Source of the DNA: Deltaproteobacteria bacterium
GTDB lineage: Bacteria > Myxococcota_C > UBA6777
NCBI GenBank assembly: GCA_002731275.1
Contig: PCBK01000052.1
Span: forward strand, 124,001 to 188,000
DNA: 64,000 nt
Direction of reading: 5' to 3'
A model generated the notes under the pieces. It ran no database searches. It was not told the DNA's origin and saw only the letters and a list, made by a program, of their open reading frames with translations. Below, piece by piece: positions 54,841-63,960 of this stretch. The translations under genes were made by a program, and so were the position numbers. Position 1 is the stretch's first letter, and the number at the start of each line of letters is the position of its first letter.

Positions 54841-56646
54841 TCACTTTTCTTTGCTGATCAATTGATGGATACGAGAGCCGCCCTTCACGTAGTAGGAGCT
54901 GAGATACAAAGCATCTGGCGTTAGGAACTGGATTTGTTGAAAGCGCCGGGCTTCTTCGGAGAAGAGGTACAATCGCTCCCCTTGTTTGTCGAGCGCGATA
55001 AGTCGTGTCCCAAAGCGCTCTGTGGGATCTTGGTCGTTACGCACGATCACCCAAAAGGTCTCATCTTGATCGCCTGAGTAGAGCCACCTCTTAGGATAAA
55101 ACTGCTTGTGCTCGTACTCCCAAAGGCGTTTCCCTGTCGCATCGTAGCGCTCGACAAGCAACGCAACGGGGTCCCTCGAACTATCGAGCTTTTGAGATAT
55201 CACAAAGAATGAATCCCGCGACGTGTGCTCAAAACCGATGACTTTGTGGTTTTTGTAGGAGAGCTTCCACAACTCTTGACCATCGGAAAACTGCATGGCG
55301 CTCACCTCAGCGGTCCCATCGACAGGTCGCCGCAGGACGATCAACAACTTATTGCCTAACGCCATGTGTTCGGGCCAACTCGTCTTTGTGTCGCGTTGCC
55401 AACACTCATTCCCCGTAGAGGGTTCAACACAAAACACAGAAGAGCCCCTCACTTCGTTGTTTTTTCTTTGCTCAGTGCCGACGTAAAAGTACTGATTCTC
55501 AGGGTTTTGAATGACCGTTGTCAGGCTCTTGTCCGGGTAATCTTTGCTCCACAACTGCGTCCCTGCGGTGGACAGCATACGCATTGAGAATCCCGCATTA
55601 CTCGTACCTGAGGGGCGTGTGAAAAACAACGCACGACCATCAGAGAGTTGGAATGGACCACGCAGGATCTCCATCTTCTCATCTTTTTCGCCGAGATAGC
55701 GCCATCGCTCCCGACCCGAGCCCGCGTCGAGCTGAATGAGCCCTGACTGTGTGGGTCTTCCGGCTTTTGTCGGCAAGACGATATGTACGAGCAGACCACC
55801 CTGGTAGAGAGTCGGTGCACCCTTCACGGTCCACTCAGCGAGCGCGTGTTCCCACTCAGGCTTCGGCTCAAATCCCTGCTCCCACTTGGGATCGCCACGA
55901 CCAAACGCGACAAATCGGTTCACACCAGAGTTGATATCCTTCGCACCAAAAAAGACACGTCCATCTGGGCCGAGCAAGAAGGGACGAAACTCCTGCTCCG
56001 CGCCAATGTGTACCCAAGCGATTGTTCCGACAGGGTTCGTCGTCAACAACGCCGCTCCCTCGCGGATCATCCTCGTCGGCTGTGGAACATTTCGCATATC
56101 CTCTTCTGTCCGCTGGATACGCACGTAGAGATTTTTGTCGTCACGCACCTGAAATTGATGGATCGTCCCCACACCAAACGAGGCCACCCACCGCTCTCGC
56201 GAGCGCACTTGGATCGTCTCGGAGTATGGTACTCCATTGATATCTGTCGCGATGGCCTTCAAATGAAGTGGCCCTCGCTCCATCAAGTAGGTCGCCAACT
56301 CCACTTTGAAGTGTGGTTTTCCAACCTCCGAGGTCGCTGCTTGTTTGTACACAGTGCCGACCTCTTTCCCGTTGGCCCAGAAAGAAACGTCCTGGATCCC
56401 AACACCTCCTGTCACCTCGACTTCGATATCGATCTGACCAGAGATAATCTGATTGGATGTTGGTGTCACGAAGGTCACCTTTAGAGGAGACTCCTTCTTC
56501 TCTGGAACGCTCTCTCCACCATCACCTGTAACCTGCGTCCCATCGCAATCACAAGCACTATGTGTCAACGCCCCTCCAGTCAAACACAGCAACCATAACC
56601 ACAGGCCGAATCCCCTCCAGACTCGCCGAGACAATGTGGTCTTCAT
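54841..56646 (-). CDS. Lipoprotein with Ig-like domain and beta-propeller (PQQ-like)
   Basis: A 601-residue lipoprotein. ATG 56646 follows GGGAGG at the right distance. The signal peptide ends LTHSAC, then DCDGTQ. An Ig-like/Big-type domain follows (about 55-145; KVTFVTPTSNQIISGQIDIE), then a propeller of outer-membrane-protein BamB/PQQ type (about 150-595) with repeats of the form LDAGSGRERWRYLG, CVEPSTGNECWQRDT, FSDGQELWKLSYKN, YDATGKRLWEYE and LDKQGERLYLF. Such propellers display protein-binding surfaces, here from the outer membrane. Not in an obvious operon; function unknown. Confidence 0.75.
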   Translation of the reverse strand: MKTTLSRRVWRGFGLWLWLLCLTGGALTHSACDCDGTQVTGDGGESVPEKKESPLKVTFVTPTSNQIISGQIDIEVEVTGGVGIQDVSFWANGKEVGTVYKQAATSEVGKPHFKVELATYLMERGPLHLKAIATDINGVPYSETIQVRSRERWVASFGVGTIHQFQVRDDKNLYVRIQRTEEDMRNVPQPTRMIREGAALLTTNPVGTIAWVHIGAEQEFRPFLLGPDGRVFFGAKDINSGVNRFVAFGRGDPKWEQGFEPKPEWEHALAEWTVKGAPTLYQGGLLVHIVLPTKAGRPTQSGLIQLDAGSGRERWRYLGEKDEKMEILRGPFQLSDGRALFFTRPSGTSNAGFSMRMLSTAGTQLWSKDYPDKSLTTVIQNPENQYFYVGTEQRKNNEVRGSSVFCVEPSTGNECWQRDTKTSWPEHMALGNKLLIVLRRPVDGTAEVSAMQFSDGQELWKLSYKNHKVIGFEHTSRDSFFVISQKLDSSRDPVALLVERYDATGKRLWEYEHKQFYPKRWLYSGDQDETFWVIVRNDQDPTERFGTRLIALDKQGERLYLFSEEARRFQQIQFLTPDALYLSSYYVKGGSRIHQLISKEK

Positions 56647-56907
56647 ATTTTCCTCCCAAAACAAGTTTTCTATCAAAAGATACACCGCGAAGCATCACAG
56701 CGATATGTCGCAGACAAAGACAAAATAGGCATTTGCCTTACAGTATGAAAGAAACACACGTATTTTGTCCAATACCATGCAAACACGCCACAGCCCTGAG
56801 AGTTTCGTTGTAAATCAACCCCTCCCCCCTTTTTCTATCGACAAAAACGCCACATTGCACTACAACAGGGGCTCTTTTCTTTTCGCACAACGCTCACGGA
56901 GGCTTGG

Positions 56908-59700
56908 ATGGCGCAGCGATTGTTTTTAATTGATGGTTCAGCCCTTGCGTATCGAAACTACTACGCATTCTTCAAAAACCCCCTGAAAAACTCAAAGGGC
57001 GAACCCACCAGCGTGATCTTTGGTTTTATCAACTCTCTGCTCACGCTCCTCGACAAAGAATCTCCCGAACAGATCGCCGTCGCCTTTGACCTCTCAAGGA
57101 GCACCTTCCGCACCGAGCTGTACGAAGACTACAAAGCCACGCGCCAAAAAACCCCAGACGATCTGCGCAGTCAACTGCCCACCCTCAAGCGTCTGCTGAA
57201 AGCCATGGGCTTCGTCGTCCTCGAACGTGAAGGCATCGAAGCAGACGACATCATCGGGACACTCGCGACCCGCGCATCGAGCCAAGATATCCACACCATG
57301 ATCGTCTCAGGTGACAAGGACTTTACCCAAGTCGTCAACGAAAATGTCCAGATCTACATCCCCGGCAAAAGTGGTAAACCCAACACAATCATGGGGATCG
57401 AAGAGGTCAAAGAGAAGTTTGGCGTCCATCCCGACACAATCATCGATTATATGGCGCTCGTAGGCGACTCCTCTGACAACGTCCCCGGTGTCCCCAAGGT
57501 CGGTCCCAAAACCGCACTCAAACTACTCAACGAATACAACTCCCTCGACGAACTCTACGAGAAGATCGACGAGGTCAAGCCCAAAGGCCTCAGAGAACGT
57601 CTGATCGAGCACAAAGAGAGCGCATACCTCTCCCGCCAGCTCGTCACCATCAAGCTCGATGTCGAAGACCTTCCGCCTCTCGAAGAGCTCGTGCAAGGCA
57701 AACAAGATGAATGGCTCTTACTCGATCTCCTCGAAGAGGTCGAGTTTGTCTCGATGTTTGATAAGATCACAGGCAAGAAAAAGAAAGCCAAACCAAGAGA
57801 AGAACGCAACGACCACCACATCGACTCAGCAGAGACACTCTCTGCGTTCATCAAAAAAGCCGAAGATGCTGGGAGTCTTGTGATCCATCCTCTGATCGAC
57901 TACCCCGCCCTCGAACAAGAGTGTTATGCCCTCGCCTTCGCTCTCTCAGAGACAGAGACCTATTATCTTCCCCTTCATCCCAATCAAGAAGATGCAAAAG
58001 CGCCACCTCCTCAACCAGCGCAGATGTCCCTCCTCCCACTCGATCCCATCGAGACGACGACGACATCTTCCTCATGGGACAGCAAGCAAGCTCTTGAGCA
58101 ACTTCGCCCCCTCTTTGAAGACGCGCAGATCAAAAAGATCGGCCACGACGTCAAAGAGCTTTATATCGCGCTGATGGATCGACAGATCCGACTCAAGGGG
58201 ATTGAGCACGACACGATGATCGCCTCGTACCTTCTTAACCCTGGCGCCAAACACGAGCTGCTCTCCATGTCCATGCACTGGCTCAACGCGACCAAAAAAC
58301 AGCCTGTCGATGTCCTCGGCAAAGGTCGCAAAAAGCTCACATGGCCAGAAGTCCCCACAGAACATATCCGCGACTATCTCTGTGAAGAAGCCTCCTTGAT
58401 CTTCTCTCTTGCAGCGCGTCTTCAAGAGGAGCTAGAGTCCTACGCACTCGCGCCGCTTACAAAAGAACTTGAGCTTCCCTTGATCCCTATTCTCGGCGAC
58501 ATCGAACGACGTGGTATGGCGCTAGATGTCCCCTTCCTCGACGAGATGCAGAAGTCCTTTGCCGAACAGCTCAAAGAGATCGAAGCGAAGATCGAGACCT
58601 GGAGTGAAGATCCTTCCTTCAATCCAAACTCGCCACAACAGGTGGGTCAACTGCTTTTTGACAAGCTGCAGCTCCACGAAGAGCACGACATCAAGGTCAA
58701 AAAGACCTCCAAAGGTGCGTGGAGCACCAACAGCGAGACCCTTGAATCACTCAAAGATCTTCACGAACTGCCCAAGTTGATCATTGAACATCGCGAGCTT
58801 CAAAAACTACAATCAACTTATATCGAAGCGCTCCCCCAACAAGCAGTAGAAGACGCGAGCGGCGTCAGCAGAGTCCACACCAGATTACGCCAGGCAGGGA
58901 CCGCGACAGGGCGCCTCTCCAGCTTCTCACCCAACCTGCAAAATATCCCAGTCCGCACCCCCCAAGGCCGTGAGATCAGAAAAGCCTTCGTGACCTCGCG
59001 CCCTGACTGGACCTTTATCAGCGCTGACTACTCACAGGTCGAGCTGCGTATCCTCGCACATATGAGCCAAGATGAAGAACTCAAACGCGCATTCCTCGAA
59101 CAAACAGATATCCACACGCGCACGGCGAGCAAGATCTTCCACGTCACCCCCGAAGAAGTGACACCATCTCAGCGAAGCGCCGCTAAGGCCGTCAACTTTG
59201 GCACAATATACGGAATGGGCCCGGTGCGACTCGCGAAACAGATCAATGTCAGCATTGACGAAGCCAAAAAATTCATCAACGCCTATTTCAAATCCTACCC
59301 GGGTGTCCGCACCTTCCAGGATAAAATGATCTCCCTCGCTGAAGAGCAAGGGTACGTCGAGACCATCCTCGGACGGCGACGCTATATCCACGAATTCGAC
59401 TCAGAAGACGCACGTGTACGCGCTGCAGCCAGACATATCGCCGTCAACACGCCGATCCAGGGTTCAGCCTCCGACTTGATCAAGAAAGCCATGATCCAGA
59501 TCGCACGTCGCCTGAAGGAAGAACTCCTCGAAGGGTGGATGCTGATGCAAATCCATGATGAATTGCTCTTCGAAGCCCCCAAACACGAGCGCGACGTCCT
59601 CGAAACACTCATCCGCGAAGAGATGGTCAAAGCCATCGAACTCGACGTCCCACTCGTTGTCGACATCGACCACGGCAAAAACTGGGAAGAAGCGCACTAA
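56908..59700 (+). CDS. polA: DNA polymerase I
   Basis: A 930-residue protein with three domains. The 5'-3' exonuclease (about 1-290) has LIDGSALAYRNYYAF, EADDIIGTLA, VSGDKDFTQVV and VGDSSDNVPGVPKVGPKTA. The 3'-5' exonuclease domain (about 310-500) is present in fold but has lost its catalytic acids: the DTE position reads HPLID, and the KYD position reads KELY. The polymerase domain (about 540-930) is intact: TATGRLSSFSPNLQNIPVR, DYSQVELRILAHMSQDE, RSAAKAVNFGTIYGM and MQIHDELLFE. It fills gaps and removes primers, probably without proofreading, as in Bacillus and Thermus enzymes. ACGGAGG precedes the ATG. Confidence 0.96.
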   Translation: MAQRLFLIDGSALAYRNYYAFFKNPLKNSKGEPTSVIFGFINSLLTLLDKESPEQIAVAFDLSRSTFRTELYEDYKATRQKTPDDLRSQLPTLKRLLKAMGFVVLEREGIEADDIIGTLATRASSQDIHTMIVSGDKDFTQVVNENVQIYIPGKSGKPNTIMGIEEVKEKFGVHPDTIIDYMALVGDSSDNVPGVPKVGPKTALKLLNEYNSLDELYEKIDEVKPKGLRERLIEHKESAYLSRQLVTIKLDVEDLPPLEELVQGKQDEWLLLDLLEEVEFVSMFDKITGKKKKAKPREERNDHHIDSAETLSAFIKKAEDAGSLVIHPLIDYPALEQECYALAFALSETETYYLPLHPNQEDAKAPPPQPAQMSLLPLDPIETTTTSSSWDSKQALEQLRPLFEDAQIKKIGHDVKELYIALMDRQIRLKGIEHDTMIASYLLNPGAKHELLSMSMHWLNATKKQPVDVLGKGRKKLTWPEVPTEHIRDYLCEEASLIFSLAARLQEELESYALAPLTKELELPLIPILGDIERRGMALDVPFLDEMQKSFAEQLKEIEAKIETWSEDPSFNPNSPQQVGQLLFDKLQLHEEHDIKVKKTSKGAWSTNSETLESLKDLHELPKLIIEHRELQKLQSTYIEALPQQAVEDASGVSRVHTRLRQAGTATGRLSSFSPNLQNIPVRTPQGREIRKAFVTSRPDWTFISADYSQVELRILAHMSQDEELKRAFLEQTDIHTRTASKIFHVTPEEVTPSQRSAAKAVNFGTIYGMGPVRLAKQINVSIDEAKKFINAYFKSYPGVRTFQDKMISLAEEQGYVETILGRRRYIHEFDSEDARVRAAARHIAVNTPIQGSASDLIKKAMIQIARRLKEELLEGWMLMQIHDELLFEAPKHERDVLETLIREEMVKAIELDVPLVVDIDHGKNWEEAH

Positions 59701-59807
59701 ACTGCGTCCAATCCCCAGACAGACATGTCCAAAAAGAAGACACCTCCCCACTCTCCACACGCCAACCAAGTCACCACAACGCCTCCAATCAACCGAATCT
59801 AAAAGAA

Positions 59808-59827
59808 TATGCCGTCATAACGGCATA
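59808..59827. other. Hairpin after polA
   Basis: TATGCCGT and ACGGCATA form a perfect 8-bp stem with a CATA loop, 108 bases past the polA stop. A short T run (TTTT at 59836-59839) comes nine bases later, too far for an ideal intrinsic terminator. It may act as a weak terminator or as a regulatory site upstream of the FHA gene. Confidence 0.45.
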
Positions 59828-59895
59828 ATTCGTGCTTTTGACAACGAGCACATCACACAAAGATCGGTACACAATAGGCTCTGTTGGAGGAAACG

Positions 59896-60303
59896 ATGCT
59901 CGCACATATACGTCTTTTGGACACACAATCCCACACACATCCCCCATACCTGACACAAGGATGGCACGTCCCCATCCGACACAATATCCTCTACATAGGC
60001 CGCTCCAGCTTCAGCGAGATCGTGCTACCGTTTAAGACCATCTCCGCCTTCCACGCACGCCTGTATCACGACAAAGGTCTTCTATACGTCGAAGACATCG
60101 GCAGCACAAACGGCAGCTATCATCGAGAGAAACGCCTCTATCGTGGACACCTACAGCGCGTCCTTCCCGACGTTCCCGTGCGATTTGGAGATATACAGGT
60201 GTGTATCGAAGCCTGTAGAATTGAAGCCTCAAAACAAACCTCTCAACGCCCAATTCATGCCTTGCCAACCACCCCACAAATCCAACTCCACACCACTTTG
60301 TAA
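59896..60303 (+). CDS. Small FHA-domain protein
   Basis: A 135-residue protein with GGAGG five bases before ATG 59896. The FHA domain (about 25-105) shows IGRSSFSEIVL, SAFHARLYH (the phosphopeptide-contacting Ser and His, although Arg/Gly positions are conserved as IGR) and VEDIGSTNGSY, the hallmark Asn-Gly-Ser end of the fold. The last ~30 residues look disordered. FHA domains bind phosphothreonine, so this is a likely downstream reader of the Ser/Thr kinase encoded at 43.2 kb, or of others in the genome. Free-standing FHA proteins are common in this group. Confidence 0.78.
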   Translation: MLAHIRLLDTQSHTHPPYLTQGWHVPIRHNILYIGRSSFSEIVLPFKTISAFHARLYHDKGLLYVEDIGSTNGSYHREKRLYRGHLQRVLPDVPVRFGDIQVCIEACRIEASKQTSQRPIHALPTTPQIQLHTTL

Positions 60304-60335
60304 ACGCGATAAAGGCGACGTTCAGAATAACCACG

Positions 60336-60447
60336 AAGTGGTCCTTTTGCGAAAAAGACATACAACATCGAGGTCGGACACAAGGCCCGACCCTACGGGA
60401 AAAATGCAACATCATGCTCATGCGCTTACTTCGCGAGAGGACCACTT
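60336..60447. mobile_element. MITE/REP-like palindromic element
   Basis: Arms AAGTGGTCCTTTTGCGAA (60336-60353) and its complement (60430-60447) agree at 16 of 18 positions, with the two exceptions being G-U pairs on the plus strand. The 76-base interior contains GGTCGG...CCGACC and, on the minus strand, CGTAGGGTCGGGCCTTGTG, which resembles a palindromic REP-type repeat I recall from many unrelated genomes. No transposase is inside. The right arm supplies the stop codon of the methyltransferase gene. No target-site duplication is evident. Confidence 0.5.
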
Positions 60448-63103
60448 AGGCCGCTGCATTAAAAAACGCGATCTTCTCCATCAACACACGTGTCTGACGC
60501 AAGACCTCATGTATCCTCATAAAGGACTGTTGTGCGCGCTCGTCAAAGCTCCCCTTGTCTCTCTTCTGCATCTTCAGCCAATGGGCACATACCTGATACC
60601 CGCCGATATAGTGATCCCAAACACCCTCATCAACACCATCGAGATAGGATGCTTTGTTGATGTACACACGCCCTCTTCCATCGATGACTTCTTGGAGCGC
60701 GTGTTTCTTTCCACCGATTTTTGTGATCTCCAGACCACCAACATCCACAAAAGAGAGAGCCTGTACATCCCACATGTCCTTGCTCCCATTGCTCACACTC
60801 TCACAACACGACCAGCCCCTCTTCAGAGGACGCTCGTGACGATTCCATGAAGCAGCCGGATAATCCTGCTCCATCAAGTGAAGCGCGACAAGATCGGCTC
60901 CATACTGTGACATCTTCGCAAAGGACTCCAACCCATCGGGCAAAAACAAACGCGGGAAGTCCATGCGCAGAGCAGCGCTGTACGTAGCCCGATAGAGTGG
61001 ATCAAACAACTGCGCATAGATAAAGTGAAAGAGATCTTCCGGCCCAACCGTCTCCTCCAAGTCACCACACCCATAGGGAAGCCAACGCAGCGCTGTTTGA
61101 GTGAGACATTGCTCTCTCCATGAGGCACCAAAGAGCGATGTTCGTCGCGCGTTAGTCCCTCCAGAGTCCTCATAAAGTGGGAAGACAAACACATTGTTGG
61201 AGGTCTTGGAGGACAAAAAGATCTTCTCCACAGGCTGCCTGGATACGAATACATGTGCGGGCTGCTCGCCTTTGCACCAACGCGACACCAACAAGGCCAG
61301 ATTTGGACGAAGCAACGGCGACATCCCCTCAAGACGAGGTCGTTGCAAGAGCCTATTCAAATAGGTCCAGCGAGGCACAAAAGGACGATATGCGATCTGA
61401 CACAACCTCTCCTCCACAACCCCCTCCTCATGAAGACGCTCACGAGCACGCTGTGAAGGCCACTTTCCCCTTCGCGCACACTTCAAGATATCAAATATCT
61501 CCTCACGATCGATTGTCATGTCCGACAAAACAGACAGACGCTCTCTCATGCTCTCCTTCGAAGAAGCGAGCAAAAGTGCGTCGTTCCCAGTAAACAAACC
61601 TGTACAAGCCTTGAGCAGAATGTCATCAAGTGGCCGCGCCGTCTGATACACAGCTGGAACAACTGCAGGCTGTGGCGCAAAGTAGTAGGAAGGGCCTTCA
61701 GGTCGAAGAGGAAGCACCTCCCATCCCCCCTCCCGCAATGTCTTGGACTTCTCTTCTTTTGTCCCCCACAGCTCAGAAAACTCAGTGGTACAACCCTCTG
61801 CGCCGCGTTCATAAAGCCAATGGATCACCGCGACGCCTTGCTGGATCCCAAATACATTTTCATCGACACACCCCTTGGGCGTCTTCTCTGCAAGTCGGAC
61901 ATTCCCGTGAAGATCGAGCAGCTGGATGTGCTTCATGTCTCTCAGTAGCAAACGTCTGACACCGCGGTGTAGATAACCACGCAAGAATGTATGATTGGTC
62001 ACCAGAGACACACAACACCGCTCACCTGCCATACTCTGTCGGTGGGCAAACGCCAAAAAGCGGATGTAATCATCACACAGAGGTTGTTTGTTCCTCTCCT
62101 CCTTCACCTCGTGCTTGTACGCCTCCCACATCGGACAATGGACATCTAGCGATGTCCCCGAACGGATCGCATAAGGAGGGTTCCCCATCAAGACGTCCAC
62201 AGCTTCTGGAGTATCAGACAACAACGTGTTGCCACGTATCAGTTGCCAAGGCAACTGATACGTGCTCTCTTCGTCGATACCGAGATGCATGAGTACAACC
62301 GTCAACATGATCGGACACAGCAGATAGGCCCCCAACATCAACTCGACACCACAAAGACGACGTGGCAGATCCTCCTTTACAAACGTCTGCCATTGCTCTC
62401 TTTGCGCCTCAACAGAGCGCCCATCCTCTCGCCAGTATGCATGTAAGACATCATGACATGTGAACAACGCAGCGATCCAAAACGCCCCAGTCCCAACAGA
62501 GACATCGAAGAGACGAAGAGGTCGAGCGTTCTCTTCAACCATGACCGGCTTCGTCGCAGCCAGACCGAGAGGATACCCACACACATCTCGCAGCTGTTGG
62601 TGAAGAGACGTCACCATATAAGACGCGAGAGAATAAGGAGTGTAAAAGGCTCCTTTTTGCCGGCGCATTGAGGGTTTACAACGCTCGACAAAGACAGGAA
62701 ACAGACCCATCCACGCAAAGAACACCTCACGCCAATCCCCCGCATCCTCAGGGCATTCGAGAAGAAGCGCGTGTGCCTCTTCAACACACGAGAAGAGCAC
62801 CTCGCACAGTCCAGCCTGCTCTCTCTCAACACACTTCACGATGGCGGGCTCCAATGCGACAGGAAGCCTGGACCAAAGCTGCATCCATTTTGTGAAATCA
62901 TCCCGTTCCCATCGTCGAGACCAGACTGTAAAGGTCAAAGCACCAAACAACAAAGCCTGCGCGACGTCTTCGATGTCACAGTCTTGTGTATTGACCGCAC
63001 AGCCCTGAAGCACAGATAAAAGGGAGGGATAGGTCTTGTCGAGGAGTGAAAACCAGCGTTTTTTGTGTCGTGGATGGAGAGAGGGAAGCGGGAGAGTGGA
63101 CAT
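60446..63103 (-). CDS. N6-adenine DNA methyltransferase of type ISP/IIG restriction-modification
   Basis: An 885-residue protein starting at ATG 63103, which overlaps the sirtuin stop by one base. The methyltransferase core (about 155-420) has GAFYTPYSLASYM, motif I FDVSVGTGAFWIAA (S-adenosylmethionine) and motif IV MGNPPYAI (NPPY, N6-adenine). The C-terminal ~350 residues match the type ISP target-recognition part: YRPFVPRWTYLNRLLQRPR, NVFVFPLYEDSGG, HFIYAQLFDPLYRATYSAAL, DFPRLFLPDG and WDHYIGGYQVCAHWLK. I see no PD-(D/E)xK nuclease or helicase, so it is either a solitary modifying enzyme or depends on a partner. It is rich in Cys compared with neighbours. Confidence 0.85.
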   Translation of the reverse strand: MSTLPLPSLHPRHKKRWFSLLDKTYPSLLSVLQGCAVNTQDCDIEDVAQALLFGALTFTVWSRRWERDDFTKWMQLWSRLPVALEPAIVKCVEREQAGLCEVLFSCVEEAHALLLECPEDAGDWREVFFAWMGLFPVFVERCKPSMRRQKGAFYTPYSLASYMVTSLHQQLRDVCGYPLGLAATKPVMVEENARPLRLFDVSVGTGAFWIAALFTCHDVLHAYWREDGRSVEAQREQWQTFVKEDLPRRLCGVELMLGAYLLCPIMLTVVLMHLGIDEESTYQLPWQLIRGNTLLSDTPEAVDVLMGNPPYAIRSGTSLDVHCPMWEAYKHEVKEERNKQPLCDDYIRFLAFAHRQSMAGERCCVSLVTNHTFLRGYLHRGVRRLLLRDMKHIQLLDLHGNVRLAEKTPKGCVDENVFGIQQGVAVIHWLYERGAEGCTTEFSELWGTKEEKSKTLREGGWEVLPLRPEGPSYYFAPQPAVVPAVYQTARPLDDILLKACTGLFTGNDALLLASSKESMRERLSVLSDMTIDREEIFDILKCARRGKWPSQRARERLHEEGVVEERLCQIAYRPFVPRWTYLNRLLQRPRLEGMSPLLRPNLALLVSRWCKGEQPAHVFVSRQPVEKIFLSSKTSNNVFVFPLYEDSGGTNARRTSLFGASWREQCLTQTALRWLPYGCGDLEETVGPEDLFHFIYAQLFDPLYRATYSAALRMDFPRLFLPDGLESFAKMSQYGADLVALHLMEQDYPAASWNRHERPLKRGWSCCESVSNGSKDMWDVQALSFVDVGGLEITKIGGKKHALQEVIDGRGRVYINKASYLDGVDEGVWDHYIGGYQVCAHWLKMQKRDKGSFDERAQQSFMRIHEVLRQTRVLMEKIAFFNAAA
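62233..62264. repeat. Perfect 15-bp inverted repeat inside the methyltransferase gene
   Basis: CACGTATCAGTTGCC and GGCAACTGATACGTG are perfectly complementary with only AA between them, a 32-base near-palindrome. It codes for YQLPWQLIR, just upstream of the NPPY motif. GTTGCC also repeats directly at its left side (62229-62234 and 62242-62247). Confidence 0.9.
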
Positions 63104-63960
63104 CAAGCGCGAAGCTCTTGGACACGTTCCTCGATGGCGCTCAAAGCACGAAGCGCACCACACTCAAACGAGAGAATACCAGCAGGTCCGTATGCTTCTC
63201 TCGGATTGATTCGAATGAGTGTACCACCGGCCCGTTTTGTCACCCCTTCGCAGGCCCAACGGACAGAGGGGATCGCGGTCCCAGCGCCACATTCAATCAC
63301 GACAACATGACCCGTCAGTGACGCCAGCCACTTTTTATAGCGTCGTTCCTGCTCAGTTGTCCGCTTCGCGATCCACATCCCATCACCAAACATCAAGATA
63401 TTGGGCCTGGCCATGTAGCCGCAGTGTCGACATGCTGGCATCGGAGGTGAAGCCTCAAAGGTTTCCTCATCCACCTCGACGACCTCGGAGTGACCATCCC
63501 AGATATGAGAAGCACAAGGGAGCGCACACTGCATATGATGGATGGAGCCATGACATTCGACGATCTGTTCATCGTCAAAGCCGGCCTTTTGGAATTGTCC
63601 ATCGACGTTAGAGGTATACACAAAGGCTCCGTGTGTCATGTCTTTGGCAAACCGACGCAAGACAGAGAAACCCTCATGGGGAACAGTATCTCGATACAGA
63701 TGCAGTCGGTGTCCGTAAAATCCCCAGGCCACTTCAGGTTCGTTGTAGAACCACTTTGGGTTGGCCATGTCGATAAAGGAGAGGCCACGTTTTTGAAAGG
63801 GAGGATAAGCGTTCCAAAAGCCTTTGTTTCCGCGAAAATCAGGGAGTCCGGAGTCGACGCCCATCCCTGCACCTGCGCCAATCAAGAGCGCATCAGCCTG
63901 CACGATCGCCTCCGCAGCCTGTTGAAGCAGCTCCTCTGGGATATCCCATTCAATCGACAT
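63103..63960 (-). CDS. Sir2-family NAD-dependent protein (sirtuin)
   Basis: A 285-residue protein; ATG 63960 follows GGAGG at seven bases. The Rossmann motif GAGAGMGVDSGLPDFRG (about 28-44), YTSNVDGQF and the catalytic-His motif ECHGS are all present, as are Cys pairs that could hold zinc (CALPC and CRHC). The zinc-module spacing differs slightly from the classical CxxC-CxxC. It should cleave NAD, either for protein deacylation or, as in several defence systems, for NAD depletion. Its stop overlaps the start of the methyltransferase gene (TGATG), so both are made together. Housekeeping deacylase versus defence role is open. Confidence 0.87.
   Translation of the reverse strand: MSIEWDIPEELLQQAAEAIVQADALLIGAGAGMGVDSGLPDFRGNKGFWNAYPPFQKRGLSFIDMANPKWFYNEPEVAWGFYGHRLHLYRDTVPHEGFSVLRRFAKDMTHGAFVYTSNVDGQFQKAGFDDEQIVECHGSIHHMQCALPCASHIWDGHSEVVEVDEETFEASPPMPACRHCGYMARPNILMFGDGMWIAKRTTEQERRYKKWLASLTGHVVVIECGAGTAIPSVRWACEGVTKRAGGTLIRINPREAYGPAGILSFECGALRALSAIEERVQELRA

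Noticed and set aside
59838-59880. Sigma-70 promoter for the FHA gene (TTGACA)
   Set aside because: No acceptable -10 box lies 16-18 bases downstream.
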